A DNA stretch of 64,000 bases from Notospermus geniculatus (taxonomy: Eukaryota; Nemertea; Pilidiophora; Heteronemertea; Lineidae): NCBI GenBank assembly GCA_002633025.1, contig NMRB01000175.1, forward strand, positions 461,515 through 525,514. Direction: 5' to 3'. Positions 1 to 12,707 of the stretch are shown piece by piece. Position numbers and translations under genes: made by a program. How positions within the stretch are numbered: position 1 is the first letter of the stretch; every line of letters starts with the position of its first letter. Under the pieces are notes generated by a model, which saw only the letters and a list, made by a program, of their open reading frames with translations, was not told where the DNA came from and made no database searches.

Positions 1-425
1 GTCTCAGGGGGATTTTTCAGAGCCGGGCTTGAAACGGGTCTCAAAAAGCCCGGGGATTTCTATAGCCGTGGTTACACTACATAAAATCCACGGTTTTTTT
101 GCGGTCACACCTATGAATTGCCGGGCTTCAAAAACACGGGTTTTTGAAACACGGCAATCTCGCCGTGCTTTTTTACATCCCCCAGTTTTCGTTAGTTCTT
201 CGCACGGCGACAGATGGCGCAGCCATTAAGTGACGTCGTTTTCGCGCCTCCAGCAATTTGTGCCAATACAGAAATGATCGAGGAGTCAGTGCGTGCTACT
301 TAACTACAATGTAGTGGTGTGACCTCTTGCCGGGATTTTCGTACACACGGATTTGACACGGGTCTGGAAAAACACGGGTATTTTCAACAGGTGTAACCTT
401 AGCTTATGTAGTGTAAACAGGGCTT
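1..425. repeat. degenerate inverted-repeat region at the left edge
   Basis: No gene seen. The stretch is rich in ccggg and cacggg words and holds nested inverted repeats. One is a small hairpin near 119-155 whose arms read gccgggcttcaaaaa and tttttgaaacacggc. A looser pair, ggttacactacataa near 69 and ttatgtagtgtaaac near 403, could make the whole segment one decayed foldback element. No flanking duplication was recognised, so the boundaries are approximate. Confidence 0.4.
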
Positions 426-618
426 ATGTGTAAGTGATCTGTTATTACGGAACACCAAGAATCCACGCTCTACTGGAATCACATATTCTTAAATCGTGTC
501 GTATTTCGCTAACCCAATCGAGCAAGGACAAAGCCACTTCGAAGAAATCGAATGTTGCATCAATGGACGACCCACTTCACTGCCCCAGGCCGAAGGCACC
601 GAAAACGTCAACCCTATT

Positions 619-895
619 TAAAGTGCTTTTCAGAATGGCCAGTCATTTTTGCACTCATTTTACCTTAGTAATAGAACCTAACCACAAACCACAAATTGGC
701 CAATACATGTATTAGGTGTGCATGTCAACTCACGGTTGACCAACTTCTAAAAGAACCTTGTTTTGGTCTATACTCTTAATTCAAGATAATCATGCAATCA
801 TACACACGTAATTGGCCAATTTATGGTTTGTGGTTAGGTTCCATTGCAAGGTAAAATGAGTGCAGAAATGACTGGAGATTCTGAAAAGCACTTTA
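619..895. repeat. foldback (MITE-like) element
   Basis: Two arms of about 85 bp face each other across a loop of about 100 bp. The left arm begins taaagtgcttttcagaat and the right arm ends with its reverse complement. Both arms also carry the pair aacctaaccacaaacca / tggtttgtggttaggtt. It lies downstream of the last visible transporter exon, so it is probably intronic. It has no coding potential. The superfamily is not clear. Confidence 0.75.
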
Positions 896-990
896 CGGTG
901 CTGCGAAAGGTTCAGTATGAAAGAGGCGTAGACGGGGATATCCCCTCCCTGGATGCAACAGTTTACTCCAGTATACACCAGCCCCCTTAC

Positions 991-1185
991 CTGACTGTGA
1001 CGATCTGCCCTGGACCTAAATAAATGCCATTCATCTGCGCAATGAAGATGGCAGCAATAGCTTCATAAAGGGCGGTACCGTCCATATTGATTGTGGCACC
1101 AACTGGAAGCACAAAGTGCGTCACTCGCTTATCAATCCCAAGATTCTCTTCCAGACACCGAAATGTGATAGGCAACGTGGCTGCG
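991..1185 (-). CDS. glutamate transporter exon g (TM7, NMDGT motif)
   Basis: Encodes [40 protein letters not shown] and [13 protein letters not shown], ending GPGQIVTV plus a split serine. The NMDGT unwound region of TM7 binds sodium and substrate in the family. The acceptor is ttcag before CGCAGCC and the donor GTCAG|GTAAGG. The next family string (ITATAAS-like) was not found between here and position 1. Confidence 0.96.
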
Positions 1186-4162
1186 CTGAAAATATGAGCA
1201 GAAAAATTCTGGTTCAGAAGAAAAGGAGATTATGTTGGGCCTACACTGTGAAGTGTGCATTTGTTGTGTGTATGTGCATTGCCAGTACTGCCAGTGTGCA
1301 TATGCATTGGCATGTGAAGTGGGATTTGTAACTCTTTCTACAAGAGTAAACTCAGCAGCAATGTAATGCAAGTTAGTAACCAAACTAATGCGCACTTTGC
1401 TACTTGAAGATTTATTGGACTCAATAACCTCCGACTGAAAATGGGATGAAACGTTACCTTGATGATGTACCGAGGGCAGTAACCCAGGCTTGCAGCAGCC
1501 CCCTGAAAAATATGAGTGGATTTTTTCTGGTGACAATGAAGTACATCGTGGGCAGTATCCCAGCTCCATGGATGATGAGACCAACTAATACCGTGACAAG
1601 GTACATCCCAAGTTGCTGTGCTGTCTTCCCGATGTCATCTATGTCCAAGATTTTCCCGGCTATCAAACACATGATACCAAATGGAGAGTACCTGAAACAA
1701 TGAAACGTTTTTATTAAGTCAGGATATTACCGCTCATGCTAAGTTTTAAAGCCTCACTATGCTCTATCTGAATACATTAGAGCTCTGCCTGCAGTTTTTT
1801 CAATGTGTGCTGAAAACTTTGAAGTACGTATCAGGCAAGTATTTTGGGGACCTTCAAGAGGCTATGAGACCTCTACCTGCACTCTCCTAACACTTTGAAA
1901 ATATCGTAAAATTCAATACAGTGAGGCTTTAACCGTAACATCGCGAAAGTTGTCTGTTGACAAACACGCAGGCTTCATATTCGGAACAGCGAACATATGG
2001 TTGTGGCATGATGTGGGTCAGAGATGTATCTAACTTACCAGATGATGACCTGGACAAGTCGCATGATGATCTCATTCAAGACAATGAAGAAGTCTATCAT
2101 AAGCTGAGCCTCAGGCCCCATTTGCCCCACCACGATGCCAAAGGCTATGCTGAAGACAACAACACCTGGAAGGTAAACAATATTGATGATGAAACCAGTC
2201 ATTATTTGAGTCAAAATCACGATCCTTTTAATATGCCGCGTCTCCACTTGGCCCACGAACCACCCGGCGCGGATCACAAGCCGAGTCACCGGGAGTATAG
2301 GCCTACTCCCGGTGACTCGCCGGCCAAGTGGAGACAAGGCTTTACTCTACTGCGCATTTCAACATTTTGTGTTGTGGTTGAACAGAAACGAAAATATGTA
2401 CTATGGGTAAAAACTTACCAAGCACATTAATTCCATCCTTGTACACCACCCGCCTTCTTTCAACTGTTTCAATCATCCACAGTGAGCCATTTTCATCAGT
2501 CAAGTTGATTATTGGTACTAAAAATAATATAAACAACGATTCTATCAGAGAAAGTTAGGGACTGCATTCATGGCCACCACATTTTCACTGTTGTGCCAAC
2601 GGTTATGTCTCCATCGATTCTTAAGGCACTTTTCACAACAAGGGATCACCCAACTAACGGCAAAATCGCAAATACCATTGACGCAAACATTATAAGAAAT
2701 AGTCGGAACAGTCCATAAGGAGATACATGTATGTGCCACTTACCTCCTGGAGTTGTTGCAATGTTGTACGTTGGAGGAGTCGAGGTCGTATCATTGAGGT
2801 CAACAGTTGGTGGTGTGTATTTTACTGTTTGATTGACTTTCTCATAGACTGTGCTTTCTTGGGCAACGCATGCCTTAATCAAATTTTTCGGGAAAACGTT
2901 CCTGAAAGAAATTGCTGATGTACAACAAATGAACTCCCTTTGGATAATCATCATGACAGAAACAGAAGTGGCAAGACAACTTACATGTATTTCATCACAG
3001 AGCGTTTTTTTACTTTGATCTCGATAAGAAATGGCTGACTGCATAACTAGAGAATATCATGGAAAGTGGTAAAATATGCCCACACTAATAGGTGAGGACA
3101 CACCAGATGTCATTTGGAGAAGCAAAAGGTGATATTGAAATATCGTTTCTGTCAAGAGATGGCACGACTGGGCTTCTCGTATGTATCCATTGCCACTCAT
3201 TCTGATCTCCTTCGTTGATGGACATTGAAATGTTAATTGCATTCTAACTCATGACACATCGCTGCCACCACTTGCTAGAACTTAAGAATCAACTTTTTGA
3301 ACCGCAGTACCTTAATAGATCAAGGAATGCATCCAAAGAATCCACTTTCTTATCAGCCGCTTGGAAGGAGCTCCCGTCATCAGGGAGCACTCTGATGTCA
3401 GGACTTCCTGGGTGTATGGCCACCACAAGGATTATACCAAGGATGGCAGCTATTATTGTTGTGCTGAAGTAATACACCAGGGCATATGAGCCCATTTTAC
3501 CACTTGATTTGGCATCCAATTGAGACAGGCCTGAAAAAGAATGAAATGCTTTTTAACCACTAGAAAATAATCTAACAGATGACCCCATGACTATTAAACT
3601 ATGACCAGCATCAAAGATGGTTGATCTTTAAGAGCAAGGTTTGATACATTGGTTTGATACATTTTCTATATTGAAGACATGCATAAATCAATGCCAGTCT
3701 TACCATGGCAAGAAGCGGCAGCATAAAAATGTGGTTTTAGACACAAGTAACAACAACTTAGCCAATAACGTTCAAAACCTTCTGGATGGTGGGCCGAGCA
3801 TGGAAGTGCACTCAGCTCTACCAGTACAGCCAGGTGCTATCTCTTGGAGGTCAGCGATGGGTGCATTCGCCATTTATACCGCTTTTAACTGTTTGGATTG
3901 TAACATTGTAAATGTAGTTAAATTTACAACACAACTTGTTGTTACAGCTGTACTAACCTGAGATTAAACTTGACACAATCAATGGAAGGATCAACATCTT
4001 CAGCATGTTCATTAACAATTCTCCAGGGAAATTTATGAGCATGATAGCATCCTTGCTTGGATCTGCAATCCGCAGCAAGAAGCCGAAGAACACACCAAGA
4101 AACACAGATGCAACAGTAAGGACAAGGAGGATATTGTGAGGGTTTTTCAGCCATTTTTTCAC
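991..4162 (-). CDS. SLC1-family glutamate (excitatory amino acid) transporter, partial, seven internal exons
   Basis: This is a sodium-coupled glutamate/aspartate transporter of the plasma membrane (EAAT type, SLC1). In transcript order the exons are 3958-4162, 3311-3530, 2744-2901, 2419-2517, 2039-2165, 1458-1691 and 991-1185. All have AG acceptors and GT donors. Lengths of 205, 220, 158, 99, 127, 234 and 195 nt keep one frame through all six junctions, giving about 412 residues. Family hallmarks in order are: TM1 after [26 protein letters not shown]; the DAKSSGKMG...VYYFSTT segment; a variable extracellular loop with NDT, NLT and NGS sequons; [29 protein letters not shown]; the serine-rich hairpin ALGTSSSAATLP; and [15 protein letters not shown], the sodium/substrate-binding NMDGT motif. 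The initiator exon was not found. The exon(s) for hairpin 2, TM8 and the C-terminus should lie beyond the left edge. The serine-rich hairpin is closest to EAAT1/2-type proteins, but the subtype is not assigned. Confidence 0.95.
1458..1691 (-). CDS. glutamate transporter exon f (TM5-TM6 and hairpin 1)
   Basis: Encodes [20 protein letters not shown], then TM6 ([16 protein letters not shown]), IYFIV-like sequence and RKNP. It ends ALGTSSS within re-entrant hairpin 1. The acceptor is ttgtttcag and the donor TCAAG|GTAACG. The split serine continues into the next exon as SAATLP. The serine-rich tip contributes to substrate access in characterised members. Confidence 0.95.
1743..1933. repeat. small intronic inverted-repeat element
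   Basis: Short terminal inverted repeats, gttttaaagcctcact at the left and agtgaggctttaac at the right, bound about 190 bp in the intron between transporter exons e and f. It has no coding potential and looks like a short MITE. The flanks show no convincing target duplication. Confidence 0.5.
2039..2165 (-). CDS. glutamate transporter exon e
   Basis: Encodes [20 protein letters not shown] and [18 protein letters not shown], ending in a split tryptophan. These are the TM4-TM5 strings of the family. The acceptor is ttaccttccag and the donor ATCTG|GTAAGT. Open reading frame continues upstream past the acceptor, but that part crosses the intronic hairpin at 2240-2335 and is not family sequence. 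Confidence 0.95.
2240..2335. repeat. GC-rich intronic foldback
   Basis: A compact inverted repeat of 96 bp. The outer arms gtctccacttggcc and ggccaagtggagac enclose an inner hairpin, cgagtcaccgggagta / tactcccggtgactcg. It sits in the 253-bp intron between transporter exons d and e and is more GC-rich than its surroundings. It could fold in the pre-mRNA. Most likely it is a small foldback insertion. Confidence 0.75.
2419..2517 (-). CDS. glutamate transporter exon d (end of the large extracellular loop)
   Basis: Encodes [20 protein letters not shown] through VYKDGINVL and a split glycine. Sequons NLT and NGS fit the glycosylated extracellular loop of the family. The acceptor is attatttttag and the donor CTTG|GTAAGT. 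Phase matches both neighbouring exons. Confidence 0.93.
2744..2901 (-). CDS. glutamate transporter exon c (start of the large extracellular loop)
   Basis: Encodes [20 protein letters not shown] followed by a threonine/proline-rich stretch with an NDT glycosylation sequon. It ends ATTPG before a split valine codon. The acceptor is ttctttcag and the donor GGAG|GTAAGT. The N.FP.NL..AC motif is typical of EAATs. The following part is the TM3-TM4 loop, which varies between species. Confidence 0.93.
3311..3530 (-). CDS. glutamate transporter exon b
   Basis: Starts with the two bases completing the split glycine, then [20 protein letters not shown] and [16 protein letters not shown] (TM3). It ends in [12 protein letters not shown] with a split arginine codon. 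The acceptor is tctttttcag and the donor AAG|GTACTG. The DAK.SG.MG and VYYFSTT strings are strongly conserved in EAATs. Confidence 0.95.
3958..4162 (-). CDS. glutamate transporter exon a (first one found)
   Basis: Encodes [20 protein letters not shown] onwards through TM1 and TM2, ending at LIVSSLISG. The acceptor is tttttcag before GTGAAA (phase 0) and the donor is CAG|GTTAGT, leaving one base of a glycine codon. It must be preceded by an N-terminal exon ending on a complete codon. No such exon was recognised upstream. Confidence 0.93.
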
Positions 4163-7100
4163 CTGAAAAAGTACAAACAATTGCAACAAACTCTGAAATA
4201 AGTGTTGTGAATTTCTTTTCCTTCAATGAAGTTGTTACAAAAATAGAAAAGAGAGGATGCTCTCATCTATTTTGGTTGTAATCATCGTCAATGAGTAACA
4301 AGAACTTCCCAGGATATTTTAGTTACTTCTACGTCAAAGAGATGTCTCTACTAGTACTACATATCCATCTGTTGCAGCGAGAACTCAGAAATCTACAATG
4401 ACCAAATAAATGGCAATATATACATTTATGCACAACATTGGGTACTGTATCAATATTCCTGTCCAACAAAATGTTGTTATGGAAGTAGAACTTTATAAGG
4501 CAATTCACTCAGTACGAAATCAAAAGCTTTTACGAAGTTCAGACAATACGCTTACAGACTAACAAAACGTGTAACTACATGTAGTTCATCGACAGCTTTT
4601 CATTACCGTACTTGTTTAGTAACTTTTTACATCCACCGCAAAATTATGACCTTTATGGACGGAGCATTTAAAAGTAGGTAGCTGAGATAAACATGCATGA
4701 GTAGAGTCAGAAACTGCAGAGAAACATGCATGAGTAGAGCAAGAAATGAAGAGGAACTAGAGGTGTTGGTATTGCTCTAGCAATGCACAACTCTACTCAT
4801 TTGGTGTCACTTTGTACTTTTTCTGTTGCTTTATTCAAAATGCTGCTTTTTTCCGTTACAACCAACCAACAAAACAAATGATTTCACTGGGTGCAATACC
4901 ACAAGTACATGTACAAGACAACATGATGGCAGTTTACCAAAAGAAACAGGGTCAAACATGATTGATAGTGGAAGATTTAAACGCTGTGATCTTCTATCCA
5001 TTTTACATGTAAGTAAAGAGACCCCACTAGTCCCTTTTCCTGACGTGATATAAGTAACCATTGATACTGCGGTCATTCAATTTGCATTTAGTAAGAATTA
5101 CAGCTTTTCCACTTGAATGCAGCTTATGAAAACAGAAAAGGTTGAAACCATTTCTGTTCAGAATCTACCGCACACTGGTTCGCCCGCAACATATAATGCA
5201 AACTCACATGAAATAGCAAGGGAAATGCACACATGGTTTTATCAGCTTAGTTTGAACTAACTACCAACAGAGTACTATAATACTGACAGCAGATTTTGAT
5301 ATCTAGTCTAATTAGTTTGAATAAAGGGATTGAAATACTCTTTCGCAGATCTCAAGTACGCAGTATGACGGCAACTGTTGTAAAACAGCGTACCGGATTC
5401 GGATTCGAGGTGGTGAAAGTCTGTATACAGTGGTGAAGTGGTGAAATCCGACTACCTGTATTAAGTATTGTTGTGCACGATGATATATGAAATCGGTGAC
5501 AGATTACCAGGTCATTGTAAGCGTTACGACTGCGGTTAGTTCAAAGTATACATGTACCTGCTGTCAGCACGTCTCTGCTCTTTCTACCTATATCTAGGGA
5601 CGCATTACTATTTGGTGCAGGGGTGACACTCTTACCTCTTGTTTGTTACAACTTGGCCGTCCCTTTTGTCACAGAGAATGGTGAAAGATATCTGATTACA
5701 ATGATAGGAACACCACTTTGAATGATATTGACCTGTGACAGTGGTATTGGGCTAAAATCCACACTCCCTCCCTGCATGTTAGTGTGGAATGAAAGTAGGG
5801 AAAAGGTGTGAAGAAGAAAAGGAATATAGTCATACTCTATCGGCTACCCAAAAGCAAGATCACAGCAAAATCATGATGAAGTCATGACATGCATAGAAAG
5901 AGCTTCTCCTCAGCAAAGCTTATCTGAAACAGCAGATGCCATGGCTGAGCGTTTTAAAGCATGTATCAATAAAGAGCGATTCTAAAAGTGGAATAAGATT
6001 ATCTGTGAAAGACAAAATTAGAAGACACCAGGATTTACTGGGGAGATTTGTTATTCAAACTGCAGGTTTTTTTTCATAAAACGTCACAGTGACATTATTG
6101 TTCTTAGGTGTGTCTTGGCAGCCACTGTGTAAAGAATTGATAGTTTCTCTGTTTTTACTCAACGGTTCCCATCGTTTGTTTGTGGGTTTATTTCCCTCTT
6201 CGAATGAGACCCGTTGGGAACTCAACACAGAGCACACACATGCTGCTATCATATACTCACAAGGCGCAAATTCAAAGCACTGATCTGATTGCGAATATGA
6301 AGCCGTATTTTAGTGTTTAGAGCCAAAAGGCGCTGACAAAGAAAAAAGGCACTTCAATATGAAGTAATACCACGGGGGATGTACTGGGTCCAATAGAGCT
6401 GGCATTAAACAAGTCATATAAGTTTACGAATGCATCCAGGGTTTCAACCAGCCTGACGGTGTAAATGTTCAAAACGGATCACTTCGTAAAGTGCAAGATC
6501 ACTCTATCTGGGCATCAAAACGTAACATCTCATGCCATTTGTATTCTACGCCTGGCTTTCATTTTGGGGCCTTATCAGGAAAACATGCAAGGTACATTTC
6601 TTCATAAAACATCAAAACAGGATAAAAAATTATTTAGTGAAGCAAGATAAGAGAAAAAATAGCCCCATTGCTCAGGTTTACATCGAAAAAAATGGTGAAA
6701 AAAGCGATAGAAATTCATAGTGAAGAGTTTGACTTCCACCGAAATGCACAGTAAAAAGCTAAATCGCAACCAATAGGAGGAATGTTAGAAGTTAGAAGCA
6801 TGCCTTAGCCTGACCAACAAGCAAAGAAGCTGCTCAAGCATTTTTCTGGTGTCTCCGCTCCTTTCCTCCATTGACAATCACGAAGTTGCGAAAGCTGGGG
6901 GTAAGTGAATCCCAATAAGGGCCTACTAATACATCGCCTTTTCTGAATAATGAGTTTCCATTGCCCAAAATAACTGCCATGATGTATCTGTGATTCTTTT
7001 TCCCTGATTGATAAACAGATGTAATTTTTTCTACGACGTGTGTTTGCAATATTTAATTCAATCGATAATAGCACTGACATAAAGAGGCTGGAAATTTGAG

Positions 7101-10100
7101 GTACAAACCAGCACAAATGATCCATGGGACAATATTGTCAGAATAGCTGTATCTTTTGTCACCAACTCTATGTTTTGTGTAGGCTAAATGTGCCCAACAT
7201 GACTGACTGTGAAAGCTCTATTGTAAAGCCAAGCCAGTGAATGGTAACAAGAGGCTTGGGTTGTTCTATTCATTGCGGGATCACTCTGTGCTGGTTCATA
7301 CCTTACGTTTCCAGCCCCTTTCATATACAGGTGTGATAAAATCTGATATACCCGTCTTTCTGATGCCCACCTGCATTGTTTGTCACAGGATTAAGGGTCG
7401 TGGTCTCTATAGAGTCCAATTCAATGGTGCCGCTTAATCCGTTAATGTATTGTTGGGGGACATCACATATCGGGGGACATTAGATTCTACTACACCGGTA
7501 CTATCGTAAGGAAGGAATCTGCTGTTTGATGTATTTGTCGGGAAGAGAGGAGAAGACACCAGAAGACAGGCTTTTGCTTCGGTTTGTCTATTTCAGGCAT
7601 ACTTTACCTGGCCAAAAGTACAGCAACGACACTTTTTTGGTTTGCACCGTGCCCGACACTGTAGTAAGCAGAATATCATGTTTATCATGTTATATGTTAT
7701 GGTTATCCATGCTGCAGACACTAGCTGCACAAAAACGACTCAGAAATTTGACGCAAACATGATATGACAAATGTTTGCATGCACACAGAGACGCAAGATC
7801 GCACTTCTTAGGAAGTAATCTGTGGTCACTAGGGTGAAATATGGATCGTTAAAAATATTTCAGACACAATTCCATACATGCATCAAATACATAGCAATGC
7901 TGGGCGTGGATCAGCGTTGATCGCAGCCACTCCATCTTTACACACTTTGGCATGTCCAAGGATCAAAACATAGGTGGCGCAGATTTTTTGTCTGAACCCC
8001 AAAGTTTTTACGATTCACATTACTAGCAGCCTTTGGAACTTCACAGGAAGTCTTAAAGTGTATCTAGATCATGGTGAAGTCCTTGGACCACCCCCAAACA
8101 AGTTTTTTGAGGATCAGCATCACACTGCACAACTTCCTCGCGGATACAAAGCTCACCTGCACTGACAGGCAATGTAGACAATCTCATACGTTCATGAAAA
8201 ATGAACTGCGCACAATCTTATACAGCACTTGTACTTGAGATGCATTGGAGACGACAGTGGATCCTTGTGAAGGAAATGCTCACCTTTTCAAAACAGGACG
8301 TATTCTGCCCCTCAACACGAACTTCGCCGTCTTCCATCATCATTGGTTCCTTGGTGCCAGTGTCATTCATTCTCCTGTTAACTTACATCAAGAGCTCTAA
8401 AAAGATAGATTTGGACGGTGGCATGAGGACTACAATACACCGAGACGTTTCCTCATGCAACACTGTTCTTGAATGATCAGCATTCTTTCACCTAGTATCG
8501 TCTTGACCTGGCATAAGTTAGGCAGTAAAGCTAAATTTGAATACCAAAACATTAAAAATGTCATTGAGACCATATCCAAACACTAAAATAATGTTGTCAT
8601 AACTTAGAAATATTGACACAGCACTTTGCGATATGCTGCAGGAAACTTTGTCGTCGAAACACTGCGAGTCTGGCCGTTGCTATACTCGGTGTAATTAATG
8701 ATGGAACCACTATGACGGTCCTTTCGTTATTTAGTACCCACGAGTTGATCCTATGAATGAGTTAGTACCAGCCTTCTACTGACGACCTGTTACAATACTT
8801 TATAGCGATTACTGAACAGTACGCCCTGGATGCCTCGTATACAAATTACAAGGGTGTTGAATTTCTCACTAAAGCAACCTGCAAGGCTCAGCACTTGTCT
8901 GTTCCAGCACAACACAAGCCAGGTATATCGTTGAAGGCAGTGTTCTCTGCTGGCTCCTAAAAAATTGCCAATGTGAGGTCTTCGAGGTATAAAACAGCAG
9001 AAATTTTCATGTATGATTATGATTATTTAGAAATTCGTGTTATATGACAACAATGTTTTCCTGACAGCAGAAAGATGTTGTCAATGTATATATTAATTAG
9101 CTAATCAGGATAGGGTTGCATTCTTCTGTGTTTATTTATGATGTTTAGATGCACCTAGTTAGATGGATAATCTTAAGAATGTGCAGAATCAAGGCAATGC
9201 AAGTAGAGCTCTATGGCATTGAGAAGCCTGGAAAAAACAAAGTCAAGAAACTAGAAATTGAGACAGGGTAACACAAGAAACCATTCCCATGTTTCTCCTG
9301 CCATTTTCTGACCTATGCTATTCTCAGCATTGAGTGTGCTAATCTTCTCAAGGTTAGTATTCTTCTATTTATACTAGAAAAGGCCTGCAATGTTGTAGGA
9401 GTCAAAGGAACACTTCTTATGGCTTCTGAATGGTAGCTTTTTTAAAACCTTTTAGCGTAGGATTGGGGCCAATAGTACTTTAGCAGCTCTAAATGTAAAC
9501 AGTTTTTTTCTAATATCAGTGGAAGTGCAAAGTAAATGTTGAAGTACCTGCAAAAAAGGATAAACAGAAGCCCAAAAGCCTTTTGTAGATGACTGAGTGG
9601 GCTAGTCTCATTGATGTGGGCTGAAGATTACAAGAGAAAGTGAATTGGGAAATGGACCAGGTAATATGAGTATGGCAGCCTATTCATTGTCTCCATCCAG
9701 GGTTGTCATGTTGCCTCCTATCAATTCAAGCTGTTGATGAACCACACCGCCATTCAACCCTAGGGAGATTAATCAACAAAGAAAGGCACAGGCCTGCTGA
9801 CAATGAAGAAAGAGGGGATCTGACTGTGTAAGCAATAATAACACCATTGAATAGAATGGACTCTTTACCTCATCCATGGTACTGACGTATCAGATGGATT
9901 CCAATGAATCTACTGACTGTTGGTGTTCCAATCCCACCATCTCACTGATGATCGTTGACACTACTACTGATATAGCGCTAAAACACAGACTGCTGAATTA
10001 CCATACCAGGAAGCCAGAAACCCATTAGCTTCAGTGAAATTCTCGACAAAGACTGGTACAACAGTGGCATTCTAAGTATTTTCTGTTCCATTCTAAAACC

Positions 10101-12707
10101 ACTCATTTTTAAATCTCCACCACATTCATCAAGTGCTATAAATGCCATAGAGACCCATAATTTCAGCTCGTTACGTGAATGCTTCAGGGAACAATCATGG
10201 TATTGCCTTGGCGAGCAGAGAATATCATATCTGCATATTAATCCTATAAACTGTCATCATTACCACTGCCATTGACAAGAAGATAAACAAGATTATCAAT
10301 ATTATCAAATTATTTTGACACTTATTGATGGATTGAGTAAGGGTCTGAATGATGGTACTCTGGCTAATGTTTGATGCTGTCACTGAAAAACAGCTTGGAA
10401 GATTCCAAAGAAAGTAGATGCTCTAAGCAATGAACAGAGAAGGATTTAGGAAACATTCAGTACATGTGCAATCGCAATCGCACGAGTCACCTCAGCATCC
10501 TAGGCTTTTGTCTGGTGCGGCACTTTTGAAGAACGAATACATGGTAGAAACCTCTCACAACAATACCCTCTACAGACAGATTAGCTTTCAAAGATAGAAC
10601 AGGTATTCACAACTCTCACCTGAGACATTTCTTAGCTTACAACATCACTTTGGTGATCTACGAAGGATGAGAGTTGATCATGACACGACCTCGTAATGAG
10701 AGGAACTTGAGTTACACAGGATAATGTACAGCTTAAACTGCGATCTAAAGGATGGGTAGAATAAAGGAGTTTAGCCTGACCTTAGAGAGGAAGTGATTCC
10801 TCTAACGCCTGACTTAAAATGTTGTGAACGAGCGAGATACTCAGGATGCTGTCCATGCACTACAATGGACAATATTCAAGTTATAGCATAGAATCTTCCT
10901 CTGATATGCATTGATACAGCATCAGTGAATGCATCAGCAGCCTGAACTCATAAGGATTCAGCACACTCACATAAACCACTTTTCAAAGGCTACAAACGTT
11001 AAAACAACGATGACGGTGTTGATTCCATCGCTTCATTTACTTCGCCAGCAACGAACTTCATATATACATATTCAGTGGGGAAAACAGAAACACGTCCCTG
11101 TAACCATCACATGCAAGTAAACATGTGCCAGCTTTTGGGGATGTAAATCATCAAGTTTCTGCCAAGGTTATCTGATCTCTACCTTTACTGATAAATCACC
11201 TTTTTTGCATCTTTTAACCGGTTTAACACGGCAGGAAAAGGTTGAGTGGGAATTACGTATTCTGTCATTGCTGTAAAATCAGGGTCGAGGCATCATGAAC
11301 CATCAGGGTCTACGCAAATGCTCCTTCTCTCCATTGGAGGGAGCGGCAGGGACGGTAAACAGCCAGAGTTTTTCAGGACAGTGTCCAGGACTAGGAGATA
11401 CCAACGGCAAAGAACGTTGCTTCCATTTCAAGTACACGTCAGGAGGACCGTGTGGGGACAAGAATCGAATGTTTAATTCAAGAATGTACGACGATACAAA
11501 GGGGGAGAGGAAAGGAGACAAAAAGAAACGGTTCAATGTCACGTTTTTTACAGGTATCAATTACGGATACCTTCAGATCATGTCAATTAGCACCAATTTA
11601 TAAATCTCAGTAACAAATGCCAGCATCTGCTCCGGGGGAGGGGGATCAATGAACCGACTTTGGTGCACTGCATGCACTTTACGACATCTGTAGTGCTTTT
11701 ACGTTGGAAAATGACAACTTGAAGGAATCAATATTTGATCAGTTTCAGGCCCAGTCAGTCGACAATTAACTCATCTGATGCAGAAGCTTTTGGCATTTGC
11801 CCATTTGAACAAAAATCAGATACTGTTGACAATGACAGCATGTGAGCCAACAATGAAGACAAACACTTTCATCAGATCAATGGAGAGAGTGAATAATGCA
11901 AAAGCTTTTTATGCACTTTGATGTAATATGATAGAGTCACTGGGATGTCAGCTTTTCAAAACTGGCTTGTGAAAGCTTTTTCCTTTCAACATTGTTTATG
12001 TTTCATTTCGACGAGTAGATTGTGTGGTTTCACTTTGAACTATCCCCACACTAATTGCCACTATTTTTACTGACGCTAATTGCCAGACACACGTTATTGG
12101 CAACCGCAAACACGACAATGATATGCTGATTCATAAGGGATATTAACAATATCATTTTTGAGATCTAAGATTCAGTCAAGTTTCAAGTAATGTTGCTGAA
12201 TAGATCCGTCTAGTGTACCGTACAAGGTGCGTCAACACCCACTTGAAACTAACCAAGGAACACGGAGACAATCCTTATCCTGAAGATCAGATCAATTAAT
12301 TTCTAGGTAAAACATGGAAGCCCAGGGCAAATGGAGTACAATCATCAATATGATCTGAGTAGCTACTCAATTTGGGCGCCATTACCTTGACTTAACATGA
12401 AAAACTGTGAGAAGCTGTATAAACACATCATAAATGCTGTACGAGTCCCTTCATCTAGTTTGCAAGCTTACCTGTGGTATCGGATGAGTTCAATTAGTCG
12501 GCAATTACACGTAAAGGAAGCTAATGTTTCTGATATTGGTGTCAGGAAAATGTGTGTTAAGCCAGTGATTTCTGGCATGGTAAGGTAAGCAGACAATAGC
12601 TTTGTATTCCTGCTGCAGGATTACAAGAAAACACGCTAATTGGTTTGGGTTACTTAGCTGGTATGGAAAGAAAGGAATGGGAAATCATCACAGTTTGCGT
12701 GAGTGCA
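4163..12707. other. spacer without recognisable gene (may contain the transporter's first intron)
   Basis: No reading frame here shows family motifs or a coherent exon chain; the open frames are short and scattered. A weak minus-strand donor-like site (CAAGAG|GTAAGAGT) lies near 5635 and could close a 5' untranslated exon. The sequence before it has a stop (AAGTTGTAA) and would not give phase 0, so it is not called as coding. Otherwise I see AT-rich spacer, with a short direct duplication of acatgcatgagtagag near 4691-4740. Confidence 0.5.

Noticed and set aside
4831-5076. Minus-strand 81-codon frame upstream of the transporter, considered as its N-terminal exon.
   Set aside because: No charged or transmembrane pattern of transporter N-termini and no suitable donor in phase 0.
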